This document shows, piece after piece, positions 1 to 9,075 of a stretch of 64,000 nucleotides of DNA. Source of the DNA: Sphingobacterium faecale (lineage in GTDB: Bacteria > Bacteroidota > Bacteroidia > Sphingobacteriales > Sphingobacteriaceae); NCBI RefSeq assembly GCF_016746095.1, contig NZ_JAERTY010000009.1:339940-403939 (forward strand). Direction: 5' to 3'. Position 1 is the stretch's first letter; each line of letters starts with the position of its first letter. The translations under genes and the position numbers were made by a program. The notes beneath the pieces were generated by a model, which saw only the letters and a program-made list of their open reading frames with translations, had not been told where the DNA came from and did not search any database.

Positions 1-227
1 AATCCTGTAGTAACGATACACAATATAGAAAAAGCAAGCGCAAAATTGTCAAATATTACCATCCCATTATACAAAGGTTGAGCATCCCCATTCCAAAGCG
101 CGAGCTCAAAACCTAAGGCAATCAACAAGCCGATAAGTGTAACGGGCAGCAAAGCAGACTTTGCTTTGAACAATCCCAAATACAATACTAAAATCCCTAA
201 TAACGAAAGCGTAATAATCGCACCCAT
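1..227 (-). CDS. nuoN: NADH-quinone oxidoreductase subunit N, N-terminal part (cut by window edge)
   Basis: The reading frame starts with ATG at 225-227 and runs off the left edge after about 75 codons. It begins MGAIITLSLLGILVLYLGLF and is very hydrophobic, giving two predicted membrane segments. It sits 22 nt after nuoM in the canonical nuoL-M-N order, so it should be the third antiporter-like, proton-pumping membrane subunit of complex I. The identification rests on position and hydrophobicity because the diagnostic lysine/glutamate helices lie outside the window. Confidence 0.85.
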   Translation of the reverse strand, partial: MGAIITLSLLGILVLYLGLFKAKSALLPVTLIGLLIALGFELALWNGDAQPLYNGMVIFDNFALAFSILCIVTTG

Positions 228-249
228 AATATATTAACTTATACTTGCT

Positions 250-1695
250 TTAAAATTTAACCTGCTGTAACAGTTGCGTCACCGACGCCTCCGATAAATG
301 CAACAACCCATTTGGGAACACTCCTAAGTACAATACAAACGCCGCGACAACCAACAACAAAACAACCTCATGACCTTTGATGTCTAAAACAGCATCCTGT
401 GCAGGAGAACCTGCACCCAACATCGTTCGCTGAAATAACCGCAACATATATACCGCTCCAAAAATCAGCGTCAATCCACCAAAGACAGCGTAGAATACGC
501 CTACGCCATAAATACCTTTAAGTAATAAGAACTCCCCAATAAAACCATTGGTCAACGGCAATCCCACCGCACCCATAATAATAAGCAAGAAGAAAACAGC
601 CAACTTAGGCATACGTTGTGCAAGACCTCCGAGCTCACTTAAGCTACGGGTACCTGTCCGCTGAGCGATAATATCCAACACGAAAAATAAACCAATAACA
701 CTGATACCATGGTTTACCATCTGCATCATTGCACCCTGCATACCTTCTTGGTTCCAAGCAAAAATACCAGCACCGATTAAACCAACGTGAGCAATCGACG
801 AATAAGCGACAAGCCGCTTAGCATCCTGTTGCTTAAATGCAATAATGGAAGCGTAAACAACACCTACGACACATAAAATCAGCGCAAGTTGTCCATAAGC
901 AGCTACCCCTAGTGGGGCGATCGGAATCAACCAACGAATCAAGCCATAAGTTCCCATCTTAAGCATTATACCTGCAAGCAGCATCGTGCCTGCTGTAGGA
1001 GCATTTGTATACGTATCCGGCTGCCACGTATGAAAAGGAAAAATAGGAATCTTAACCGCAAAAGCGATAAAGAAAGCCCAGAAAATCCAACGTTGCGTAC
1101 CGTCCTGAAGCGTCAAAGAAGCAAAAGACTGCCATTCAAAATCTTTAGTCGCTGTTTGCTGATAAAGATATAAAATAGCAATCAGCATCAATAAAGAACC
1201 AAAGAAGGTATAGATAAAGAACTTCAGATTAACACGAATACGATCCCCTTCTCCCCAAAGTGCACAAATAAAATAGATTGGAATCAAGGCAACCTCCCAT
1301 CCTACGTAGAAAGAAAAAGCATCCAGCGCTACGAAAACCAAAATCAGCCCCGCCTGCATGAAAGATACCAAGGCATAAAAATTTCCCTTTAGGGTCTTAT
1401 TAAAGGTAGAAAGAACAATTAAAGGGATCAATGCATTAGTCAACAGGAGCAAAGGAAGGCTAATACCGTCCAATCCAATATGGAAGCGAATCCCTAAACT
1501 CTTTATCCAATCAAATGATTGCTCAAACTGAATAGTGGCATCGGGTACAAATTGACATAGAAAAGGAATCGTCAGTGCCAACTGCAACACCGACAAGCTC
1601 AAAGCGCCCCACTTGGCAGAAGACGAAGACTTCACAAATGCTAAAACTAAAGCACTTACAAGCGGGAGTAACAACAGTATAAATAGGTTATTCAT
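250..1695 (-). CDS. nuoM: NADH-quinone oxidoreductase subunit M
   Basis: This is an antiporter-like proton-translocating subunit in the membrane arm of complex I, 481 aa, about 14 transmembrane helices. Visible family residues are Glu134 in VGWEVALIPIY (the TM5 glutamate), Lys215 in AVKIPIFPFHTWQPD and Lys246 in MLKMGTYG, matching the charged residues of the proton path in E. coli NuoM. The length is normal for the family. It lies between nuoL and nuoN with 22-nt gaps on both sides, consistent with one transcript. Confidence 0.97.
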   Translation of the reverse strand: MNNLFILLLLPLVSALVLAFVKSSSSAKWGALSLSVLQLALTIPFLCQFVPDATIQFEQSFDWIKSLGIRFHIGLDGISLPLLLLTNALIPLIVLSTFNKTLKGNFYALVSFMQAGLILVFVALDAFSFYVGWEVALIPIYFICALWGEGDRIRVNLKFFIYTFFGSLLMLIAILYLYQQTATKDFEWQSFASLTLQDGTQRWIFWAFFIAFAVKIPIFPFHTWQPDTYTNAPTAGTMLLAGIMLKMGTYGLIRWLIPIAPLGVAAYGQLALILCVVGVVYASIIAFKQQDAKRLVAYSSIAHVGLIGAGIFAWNQEGMQGAMMQMVNHGISVIGLFFVLDIIAQRTGTRSLSELGGLAQRMPKLAVFFLLIIMGAVGLPLTNGFIGEFLLLKGIYGVGVFYAVFGGLTLIFGAVYMLRLFQRTMLGAGSPAQDAVLDIKGHEVVLLLVVAAFVLYLGVFPNGLLHLSEASVTQLLQQVKF

Positions 1696-1717
1696 GGATT
1701 ACTTTGATTACAAATAG

Positions 1718-3637
1718 CTATACATTCAAAAAACCGTACAAAAGGATAGCAATAACCCCAATGACCATCATAAAAATATAAAAACCAACGTGCCCAGTCT
1801 GCAGTTGACGGATTCCCCGGCCAGAAGACATAAAGAAACTTCCAACACCATTTACAAAACCATCGATCCCTGCTTTGTCGACAACGTGGTACAAAAATTT
1901 AGAAAGCGCGTTTAACGGACGGACGAATAAGAGATCATATAACTCATCTACATAAAGCTTGTTATAAGAAAGCTTATATAAGAACCCCTGTTCTTGGCCA
2001 TCGGCTCCAGGAATCCTCTTTTTCTTGACATAAGTTGAATAAGCTATAATGGCCATAACCAACGCCGCTAGGGCTGAGGCCCCCATCAGAATATATTCCG
2101 TATTATGGTCAACATGAATAGCTTCTACACGACTATTGCTATAAGCAAATATCGGGCTCAGGAAATTCGCAAGCCAATTGCCCCCTCCGAGTGCTTCAGG
2201 TATATTGAGTATCCCGCCACCTGCCGCAAGAATCGCCAACACCACAAGAGGCAGTAACATCGTCACAGGAGATTCATGCAGATGACCCTTTTGATGTTCA
2301 GTCCCCCTAAACTCCCCGAAAAATGTAAGGTACAACAACCGAAACATATAAAAAGCAGTGAACAGCGCACCTAAGAAGCCCAGTCCCCACAATAAAGGAT
2401 TGGAAACAAATGCATGGGCCAAGATTTCATCCTTAGAGAAAAATCCAGATAAAGGAGGAATTCCCGCAATAGCTACAGTTCCTATCAGCATCGTAAAGTA
2501 GGTTATAGGCAGGTTCTTTTTAAGACCTCCCATCTGACGCATATCCTGCTCATCACTCATCGCATGAATGACCGATCCTGCACCTAGGAAAAGCAAAGCT
2601 TTGAAAAAAGCATGGGTCAATACATGGAAAAAAGCGCCCGTAAATGCACCAACACCCAATCCCAAAAACATATAACCAAGCTGAGAAACAGTTGAATACG
2701 CCAGCACTTTCTTAATATCATTCTGTGTAATAGCAATAAAAGCAGCCACCAGTGCTGTACACACACCGATCGCAGCAATGATTTGCATCGTGACAGGTGA
2801 TAGCGTAAACAGAATATTCGAACGCACAATCATATAGATACCTGCTGTGACCATAGTTGCCGCGTGGATCAGCGCCGAAACAGGAGTCGGTCCCGCCATC
2901 GCGTCCGGCAACCAAGTAAACAAAGGAATCTGTGCCGACTTACCAGTTGCAGCAACAAATAATAATAAGGTAATCAACAGGAGTGTAGAGTCACCTATTG
3001 GAAAACTGGACGCTTGCTGAAAAACAGCATCAAACTCCAGGGATCCAAATGTAGCAATGATAGCAAAAACAGCAATAAGGAAACCCAAGTCCCCAATCCT
3101 GTTCATTACAAAAGCCTTCTTAGCAGCGCTTGCGTAGCTTGAGTTTTTATACCAGAAACCAATGAGTAGATAGGAACACAACCCCACGCCTTCCCATCCA
3201 ATAAACATTATCAGATAGTTAGACCCCAGCACCAGGAGCAACATAAAGAAAATAAACAGATTCAAGTAAGCAAAGAATTTACCAAAACCTACATCGTGAC
3301 TCATATAACCTATCGAGTATAAATGGATTAAAAAACCAATCCCCGTAATAATAAGTAACATTAATGCGCTCAACGGATCAACCAAGAAAGAAAAACTAAT
3401 ATCCAGGCTTCCAACGCGAATCCAATCAAATAAATTATATGCAAAAGCGGACTCTTGTCCTGCATTCCGAGCAGCCAAGACGTCACCAAATACCATACAG
3501 CTCAATATAAAGGACACCAATACCACACCACTGCCAAATATTCCAATAGCACGCTTAGGGAGAAAGTTCCGCCCCATTCCATTGACTACAAATCCAATTA
3601 GGGGTAGTAAAGGTATCAACCAAATTAGTTCGATCAT
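1718..3637 (-). CDS. nuoL: NADH-quinone oxidoreductase subunit L
   Basis: This is the distal antiporter-like subunit of the complex I membrane arm, 639 aa. The pattern includes Glu149 in FIGWEGVGLCSYLLIGFW, Lys233 in TGKSAQIPLFTWLPDAM, and the histidine-containing helix after AGPTPVSALIHAATMVTAG (residues 248-266). The C-terminal part (about 540-639) ends in a hydrophobic helix after an amphipathic stretch, as expected for the lateral helix of NuoL. It follows nuoK by 21 nt. Two short frames inside it are shadows. Confidence 0.97.
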   Translation of the reverse strand: MIELIWLIPLLPLIGFVVNGMGRNFLPKRAIGIFGSGVVLVSFILSCMVFGDVLAARNAGQESAFAYNLFDWIRVGSLDISFSFLVDPLSALMLLIITGIGFLIHLYSIGYMSHDVGFGKFFAYLNLFIFFMLLLVLGSNYLIMFIGWEGVGLCSYLLIGFWYKNSSYASAAKKAFVMNRIGDLGFLIAVFAIIATFGSLEFDAVFQQASSFPIGDSTLLLITLLLFVAATGKSAQIPLFTWLPDAMAGPTPVSALIHAATMVTAGIYMIVRSNILFTLSPVTMQIIAAIGVCTALVAAFIAITQNDIKKVLAYSTVSQLGYMFLGLGVGAFTGAFFHVLTHAFFKALLFLGAGSVIHAMSDEQDMRQMGGLKKNLPITYFTMLIGTVAIAGIPPLSGFFSKDEILAHAFVSNPLLWGLGFLGALFTAFYMFRLLYLTFFGEFRGTEHQKGHLHESPVTMLLPLVVLAILAAGGGILNIPEALGGGNWLANFLSPIFAYSNSRVEAIHVDHNTEYILMGASALAALVMAIIAYSTYVKKKRIPGADGQEQGFLYKLSYNKLYVDELYDLLFVRPLNALSKFLYHVVDKAGIDGFVNGVGSFFMSSGRGIRQLQTGHVGFYIFMMVIGVIAILLYGFLNV

Positions 3638-3658
3638 ATAACTAGTTCTACTTAATTT

Positions 3659-3988
3659 TTACCAACGTAATTTACTCAACGACTCTATGTCTACTGATTT
3701 CGTATTGCGGTACACCATGATAACAATAGCTAGCCCTACAGCTACTTCTGCTGCTGCCAAGGCCATGATGAAGAATACGAACACCTGCCCACTGGCATCT
3801 CCACGGTAGGCAGAAAATGCAGCCAGCAATAAATTAACCGAATTGAGCATCAGTTCAATCGACATCATAATGATAATAACATTACGACGAATCAACACAC
3901 CAATAATACCAATTGCAAAAATGACACTGCAAAAAATCAAATAATGATTTAATGGTATCCCTTGTATATTTTGAATAAGATTATCCAT
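3659..3988 (-). CDS. nuoK: NADH-quinone oxidoreductase subunit K
   Basis: This is a small three-helix membrane subunit of complex I, 109 aa. It carries the two conserved membrane glutamates, Glu45 (SIELMLNSVN) and Glu81 (AAAEVAVGLAIVI), equivalent to Glu36 and Glu72 of E. coli NuoK. The start overlaps the nuoJ stop by one base (TAATG), a typical translational-coupling junction. Confidence 0.96.
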   Translation of the reverse strand: MDNLIQNIQGIPLNHYLIFCSVIFAIGIIGVLIRRNVIIIMMSIELMLNSVNLLLAAFSAYRGDASGQVFVFFIMALAAAEVAVGLAIVIMVYRNTKSVDIESLSKLRW

Positions 3989-4485
3989 TATGCTTCTTTC
4001 GTTTCTTTTTTAGCCAACAATATAGCTCCGACCATCGCTGTTAACAACAATATGGAGGATAGCTCAAACGGCAAGAGGAACTCATCAAATAAAACCTTGC
4101 CCAGATTCTTCACAAGCCCTACATCCGTATTTCCTGTTACAAATTCATTACTGCTCTCGAGCACCTTAAAGGCTCCCAAAAAAGTCGCCAGCATACACAT
4201 CCCTGCAACAGCCCCCATAACCTTTACTACGTTGGACTTCATAGGTTCTATATCTTTATTGAGATTGAGCAGCATCAAGACAAATAAAAACAAAACCATA
4301 ATCGCCCCCATATAGACAATGAAGTTGACAACAGCTAGAAACTGTGCATTTAACAAAATATAGTGTACCGTAAAGGTGAAAAAAGTGACAACCAAATATA
4401 GTACGCTATGCACAGGATTCTTTGTGAAGATCGTCATCAGCGCAAAGAAAATAGACAAAAAGGCAACAAAATAGAATATAGTCAT
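3988..4485 (-). CDS. nuoJ: NADH-quinone oxidoreductase subunit J
   Basis: This is a five-helix membrane subunit of complex I, 165 aa, starting MTIFYFVAFLSIFFALMTIF. The family signature around TM3 is visible in AVVNFIVYMGAIMVLFLFVL, the helix whose pi-bulge rearranges during catalysis. The gene starts 4 nt after nuoI and shares one base with nuoK. A 117-aa frame on the opposite strand is a shadow. Confidence 0.95.
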   Translation of the reverse strand: MTIFYFVAFLSIFFALMTIFTKNPVHSVLYLVVTFFTFTVHYILLNAQFLAVVNFIVYMGAIMVLFLFVLMLLNLNKDIEPMKSNVVKVMGAVAGMCMLATFLGAFKVLESSNEFVTGNTDVGLVKNLGKVLFDEFLLPFELSSILLLTAMVGAILLAKKETKEA

Positions 4486-4489
4486 TTGC

Positions 4490-5011
4490 TTAAACGTTTT
4501 CTCTGTTTAGTTTCGTAATATCAAATTTGGATTCCACCAATTTATCTTTACCATATATAAAATCCCGTCGTAAATACTCCGCCGTCACATGGGGACCATC
4601 CAAGTATATCGCTTCTTTAGGACAGGCTTCTTCACAAAGCCCACAAAAAATACAACGCAGCATATTGATTTCATAAACAGAAGCATATTTTTCCTCACGA
4701 TACAAATGCTCTTCGCCTTTCTGGCGCTCAGCCGCAGTCATAGTAATAGCCTCAGCAGGACAGGATAGTGCACAAAGCCCACAAGCGGTACAGCGTTCAC
4801 GGCCTTGCTCATCACGTTTTAAAGAATGTTGTCCTCTGAAATTTTTAGAATAAGGACGTATTTCCTCCGGGTATTTAATTGTTGGTATCTTCCTAAAAAA
4901 ATGTTTAAGGGTAATAGATAGCCCCTTGGCAATAGCCGGCAAATACATGCGTTCCCATATATTCATTGGCTTCTGCTCAATTACCTTCTTTCTATTGCTT
5001 AATGATTGCAT
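4490..5011 (-). CDS. nuoI: NADH-quinone oxidoreductase subunit I (two 4Fe-4S clusters)
   Basis: This ferredoxin-like subunit passes electrons to the terminal N2 cluster. It has 173 aa and two clear 4Fe-4S motifs: Cys74/77/80/84 (CTACGLCALSCP) and Cys120/123/126/130 (CIFCGLCEEACP), clusters N6a and N6b. The N-terminal helix (about 17-40) would pack against the membrane arm. A 79-nt spacer with a tandem repeat array separates it from nuoH upstream, the only large gap in the distal part of the operon. Confidence 0.97.
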   Translation of the reverse strand: MQSLSNRKKVIEQKPMNIWERMYLPAIAKGLSITLKHFFRKIPTIKYPEEIRPYSKNFRGQHSLKRDEQGRERCTACGLCALSCPAEAITMTAAERQKGEEHLYREEKYASVYEINMLRCIFCGLCEEACPKEAIYLDGPHVTAEYLRRDFIYGKDKLVESKFDITKLNRENV

Positions 5012-5022
5012 AACTGTTGTTT

Positions 5023-5086
5023 TGTTATCAAGTTATCGTGTTAACTTGTTATCCTGTTAACTTGATAACTCGTTCACCTGATAACT
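5023..5086. repeat. Four 16-bp tandem repeat units between nuoH and nuoI
   Basis: The nuoH-nuoI spacer is almost entirely four consecutive 16-bp units at 5023-5038, 5039-5054, 5055-5070 and 5071-5086. The third reads tgttaacttgataact and the others are variants of it. The units are partly self-complementary. The arm 5024-5035 (gttatcaagtta) pairs perfectly with 5058-5069, so the nuo mRNA could form a 12-bp stem here. Nothing comparable is seen in the other nuo junctions. Function is unknown; an RNA-processing site, a mobile repeat relic or a protein-binding array are all possible. Confidence 0.75.
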
Positions 5087-5090
5087 CTCC

Positions 5091-6131
5091 CTAAAAATAA
5101 GTATCCTTGACTAATGTAATTACTCCGGTCAGTACAATATTCGCTATAGCTAAAGGAATAAGGACTTTCCACCCAAGGTTCATCAATTGATCATAGCGGA
5201 AACGTGGTAATGTCCAACGTATCCACATGAAGAAAAATATAAAACCGAATATTTTTAAAAAGAAAACGATTACACCAATAATAGTAATCCAATTTTCCGA
5301 CAGACCAAGTTCATACATAAATGGAAAATTATAACCACCAAAGTACAATGCAGCCATCAACGCCGAGGACACAAACATATTGATATACTCCGAGAACATA
5401 TAAAGTCCCAGCTTCATCGATGAATATTCGGTATGGTATCCGCCCACCAGCTCCGTCTCACATTCAGGCAAATCAAATGGCACCCTGTTACACTCGGCAA
5501 ATGCACAAGTAATAAAAATCAGGAAGCCCAGAGGTTGTACCCATATGTTCCAATTCACGAAGCCCGATTGTTGCGCTACGATATCCTCCAATTGCAGTGT
5601 ACCCGTCACCATCAATAAAGCAATCAGAGACAATCCCATTCCAATCTCATAACTGATACTCTGAGAGGCAGCACGAATAGCACCCATCAAAGAGAATTTG
5701 TTATTGGAGGCCCAACCACCAAGCATGATGCCATACACGCCCAACGCAATCACGCCAAACATATAAAGCACACCGATATTGATTCCTGAAGCAACCTGTA
5801 AAGAGATTACCTTTCCATTAATAGTCAGGTCCTGTCCCCAAGGGATGACAGCCGAACTGATACACGCGGTGATAATAGCGATCACCGGCCCTAGAATAAA
5901 AAGAGGTTTGTGTGCGCCTGACGGGATGATTTCTTCTTTAAAGAAAAACTTACCGCCATCGCACAAAGGCTGCAACAGGCCAAAAATACCAGCTCTGTCC
6001 GGACCGTGTCGATCTTGCATAAAACCAGCAATCTTACGCTCCGCAAGAGTAGAATACATCGCGATCACCAATGTAATGGTAAACACAATTACTACTAAAA
6101 TCAATTTTTCTAAAATAAAAGCTACTTCCAT
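5091..6131 (-). CDS. nuoH: NADH-quinone oxidoreductase subunit H
   Basis: This membrane subunit lines the quinone-binding chamber and connects the peripheral and membrane arms. It has 346 aa and about eight helices. The signature ERKIAGFMQDRHGPDRAG lies at 31-48 and the quinone-cavity loop at about 212-240 (ECNRVPFDLPECETELVGGY followed by HTEYSSMK). The start ATG lies 7 nt after the nuoG stop. Length and motifs are typical of the family. Confidence 0.97.
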   Translation of the reverse strand: MEVAFILEKLILVVIVFTITLVIAMYSTLAERKIAGFMQDRHGPDRAGIFGLLQPLCDGGKFFFKEEIIPSGAHKPLFILGPVIAIITACISSAVIPWGQDLTINGKVISLQVASGINIGVLYMFGVIALGVYGIMLGGWASNNKFSLMGAIRAASQSISYEIGMGLSLIALLMVTGTLQLEDIVAQQSGFVNWNIWVQPLGFLIFITCAFAECNRVPFDLPECETELVGGYHTEYSSMKLGLYMFSEYINMFVSSALMAALYFGGYNFPFMYELGLSENWITIIGVIVFFLKIFGFIFFFMWIRWTLPRFRYDQLMNLGWKVLIPLAIANIVLTGVITLVKDTYF

Positions 6132-6138
6132 CGCTGAT

Positions 6139-7155
6139 TTACTTTAACCGTTCTGTTCTAGCCAACTGTTCCTCATTGGCTAACTGCAATTTTTTATTTT
6201 CATGAATCACCGATGGTGGGTTGAACGCCAAGTAATGATTGGCTCCAATCACCGACTCGTGGTCCACCGGCGTAGGCTCTTCCAGTGTCCAGTCCGAAGT
6301 ATGTTTGGTTTCAAAACGGCAAGTATTACAGATAAAGTCTTCTACTTCTCCATATTCATCTTTTCTGCCCGTAACCCGTAATACCTCATCCCCTTTGTAC
6401 CAGAGTGTCACTTTGCCAGCACAAGTAGGACAATTCCGATGAGCATCGACAGGTTTTGTAAACCACACGCGGTTTTTAAAACGAAACGTCTTATCCGTCA
6501 AAGCTCCCACAGGACATACGTCGATAACATTACCCACAAAATCGTGATCCAATGCCTTTTCTATAAAAGTCGAAATCTCTGAATGATCACCTCTGTTCAA
6601 CACACCATGCTCCCGTTCCTCTGTCAGTTGATTGGCCACGTATACACAACGGTAACATAGAATACAACGATTCATATGTAACTGTATCTTATCACCAATA
6701 TCAATACGTTCAAACGTACGACGCTCAAATTCATAACGTGTCCCCTCATTACCATGTTCATACCCCAGATCCTGTAATTTACACTCTCCAGCCTGGTCAC
6801 ATACCGGACAGTCCAAAGGGTGATTGATCAAGAGCATCTCCACAACTCCTTTTCGAGCTTCAACAACATCGGGTGACGTGATATTCTGTACCTCCATACC
6901 ATCCATGACAGTCGTACGACAAGATGCTACGAGCTTCGGCATAGGACGCGGATCCTTCTCGGAACCCTTAGACACTTTGACCAGACAAGTACGGCACTTA
7001 CCCCCAGTTCCTTCCAACTTAGAATAGTAGCACATCGCGGGCGGAACAATATCTCCACCGATCTGACGTGCTGCATTTAGAATAGTAGTCCCAGGATCTA
7101 CCTCTACAGGTATACCATCGATCGTTACTTTAAATTTTACAACTTCTTCAGCCAT
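6139..7155 (-). CDS. nuoG: NADH-quinone oxidoreductase subunit G, short form without molybdopterin-like domain
   Basis: This subunit carries electrons through the peripheral arm of complex I. At 338 aa it has only the N-terminal part of a classical NuoG (about 900 aa). In order: a 2Fe-2S ferredoxin fold (Cys42, 54, 57, 79), the His-Cys3 motif for N5 (His112, Cys116, 119, 125), and the N4 ligands (Cys164, 167, 170, 214). A tail holds two CxxC pairs (Cys242/245 and 276/279) where other NuoG proteins enter the bis-MGD-type domain. The short form is, to my knowledge, common in Bacteroidetes, so I do not read it as a broken gene. The four tail cysteines could hold a metal. Confidence 0.93.
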   Translation of the reverse strand: MAEEVVKFKVTIDGIPVEVDPGTTILNAARQIGGDIVPPAMCYYSKLEGTGGKCRTCLVKVSKGSEKDPRPMPKLVASCRTTVMDGMEVQNITSPDVVEARKGVVEMLLINHPLDCPVCDQAGECKLQDLGYEHGNEGTRYEFERRTFERIDIGDKIQLHMNRCILCYRCVYVANQLTEEREHGVLNRGDHSEISTFIEKALDHDFVGNVIDVCPVGALTDKTFRFKNRVWFTKPVDAHRNCPTCAGKVTLWYKGDEVLRVTGRKDEYGEVEDFICNTCRFETKHTSDWTLEEPTPVDHESVIGANHYLAFNPPSVIHENKKLQLANEEQLARTERLK

Positions 7156-7186
7156 CGTTTCTGCTTTCTACTAGATAATTATCCCT

Positions 7187-8542
7187 TTACTGCATTACAG
7201 GTTTTATAGGATCCGCATAGTGTGCCAGTCCATAATTCCGCGATTGTGACTCTCCCGAATGAAGTACATGCCATTCGAATTCATCCCTAAAGTGCCGGAT
7301 TGCCGCAGCAACAGGCCATGCCGCAGCATCACCTAGCGGGCAAATAGTATTCCCTTCTATTTTGCGTTGGATATCCCACAACAAGTCAATATCCGCAATA
7401 GTGCCTTGTCCGTGCTCGATTTTATACAGCACTTTCTCCATCCATCCTGTCCCCTCACGACAAGGCGAACATTGTCCACAGCTTTCGTGATGATAGAAGC
7501 GCGTAAAGTTCCAGGTATTGCGGACAATACATTGGTCCTCATCAAATACAATGAAACCACCCGATCCCATCATCGTACCCGTTTGGAATCCACCGTCCGC
7601 TAAAGACTCATACGTCATTAAGCGGGCATCACTGTTGATCGTCTTACAGATCAGGTTAGCAGGCAGGATCGGAACGGAAGATCCTCCAGCGACCAAAGCC
7701 TTTAACCGTTTTCCATTGGCTATACCTCCACAATACTCGTCCGAGTAAATAAACTCCTCGACAGGTACCCCCAACTCAATCTCATACACTCCAGGATTTT
7801 TCACATTTCCACCCGCGGAGATTAGTTTCGTTCCTGTACTGCGTTCTATACCAATCTTTGCATACTCTTCGCCTCCATCATTTATGATCGGCACAACAGA
7901 TGCAATAGACTCAACATTATTTACAACCGTAGGGCATCCCCAAAGCCCAGCAACCGCCGGAAATGGCGGTTTAATACGTGGATTACCACGCTTACCTTCC
8001 AACGATTCCAAAAGAGCCGTCTCTTCTCCACATATATAAGCCCCACCACCCGGTTGTACATAGATTTCTAAGTCATAGCCGGTGCCGAGTATATTCTTAC
8101 CTAAAAGTCCCGCAGCTTTCGTTTCGGCTATGGCACGTTCTAAAATTCGAATCTGCGGCATCATCTCCCCCCGCACATAGATATACGACGTATTGGTACC
8201 TAGCGCATAACTCGAGACAATCATTCCCTCAATTAATGCGTGGGGGATATGCGTCATCAAATATCTATCCTTGAAAGTTCCTGGTTCCGATTCGTCCCCA
8301 TTGCACACCAAGTACCGAGAAACACCCTCTGGTTTTGCCAAGAAACTCCACTTCATCCCCGTAGGGAATCCGGCGCCGCCACGTCCACGTAATCCAGATT
8401 TCTTAACTTCCTCTACGACATCGTCAGGAGACATGTTTTTTAATGCTTTTTCTACAGCACGGTATCCCCCTTTTTGGCGATAGACGTCAAAAGTTTGAAT
8501 ACCCGGCTCATTGATATGCTCTAATAATAATTTACGTCCCAT
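7187..8542 (-). CDS. nuoF: NADH-quinone oxidoreductase subunit F (NADH and FMN site)
   Basis: This is the catalytic subunit that oxidises NADH with FMN and passes electrons to cluster N3. It has 451 aa. The glycine-rich nucleotide motif GLRGRGGAGFPTGMKWS lies at 50-66 and the FMN/NADH loop PGGGAYICGEETALLES at 164-180. The N3 ligands are Cys355, 358, 361 (ESCGQCSPCREGTGW) and Cys401. Together with nuoE 5 nt upstream and nuoG 31 nt downstream it forms the NADH dehydrogenase module, so this complex I is likely NADH-dependent rather than ferredoxin-only. Confidence 0.97.
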   Translation of the reverse strand: MGRKLLLEHINEPGIQTFDVYRQKGGYRAVEKALKNMSPDDVVEEVKKSGLRGRGGAGFPTGMKWSFLAKPEGVSRYLVCNGDESEPGTFKDRYLMTHIPHALIEGMIVSSYALGTNTSYIYVRGEMMPQIRILERAIAETKAAGLLGKNILGTGYDLEIYVQPGGGAYICGEETALLESLEGKRGNPRIKPPFPAVAGLWGCPTVVNNVESIASVVPIINDGGEEYAKIGIERSTGTKLISAGGNVKNPGVYEIELGVPVEEFIYSDEYCGGIANGKRLKALVAGGSSVPILPANLICKTINSDARLMTYESLADGGFQTGTMMGSGGFIVFDEDQCIVRNTWNFTRFYHHESCGQCSPCREGTGWMEKVLYKIEHGQGTIADIDLLWDIQRKIEGNTICPLGDAAAWPVAAAIRHFRDEFEWHVLHSGESQSRNYGLAHYADPIKPVMQ

Positions 8543-8547
8543 ATGTT

Positions 8548-9075
8548 TTAAGCTTGCTGTTTAGCCTTATTTCGTAAAGTATCAATCAACTCATCGACAC
8601 TCTCTTCTGTTAAATTCTCGTAAAAGGTATATTCCGGTCCTATCTGCAGTACCGGTCCATAACCGCAGGCAGCCATACACTCCACTCCACGCCAAGAAAA
8701 CAGGCCATCAGTCGTAACTTCCCCTTCTTTCACTCCCAAACGTTTTTCAATATGCTGCATAATCTTTTCCGCGCCGACTAGGCAACAAGGCCCTGTCCGA
8801 CACACTTCCAACATGTATTTGCCCTGAGGCCTTAAAAAATACATCGTATAAAAAGTAGCAACCTCATATACCTCAATGGGCTGGATATGAAGATAAGCCG
8901 CCACCTTATCCATACTAGCTGTACTCAACCATCCATACTCCGCTTGAACGAGGTGAAGAATGGGCAGCAATGCTGCCTTTTGGCGACCTTCGGGATATCG
9001 AGAAACGATCTCTCCAAACTGCTCTAAAAGTACCGCAGAAAATTCTACCGGTTGGTTCTCTTGTATACTAAGCAT
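8548..9075 (-). CDS. nuoE: NADH-quinone oxidoreductase subunit E (2Fe-2S)
   Basis: This thioredoxin-fold 2Fe-2S subunit partners NuoF. It has 175 aa with ligands Cys92 and Cys97 (VCRTGPCCLVGAE) and Cys133 and Cys137 (VECMAACGYGP), cluster N1a. The N-terminal helical region (about 15-80, YPEGRQKAALLPILHLVQAE) is typical. Its start overlaps the nuoD stop by 8 nt, pointing to translational coupling. Confidence 0.96.
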   Translation of the reverse strand: MLSIQENQPVEFSAVLLEQFGEIVSRYPEGRQKAALLPILHLVQAEYGWLSTASMDKVAAYLHIQPIEVYEVATFYTMYFLRPQGKYMLEVCRTGPCCLVGAEKIMQHIEKRLGVKEGEVTTDGLFSWRGVECMAACGYGPVLQIGPEYTFYENLTEESVDELIDTLRNKAKQQA

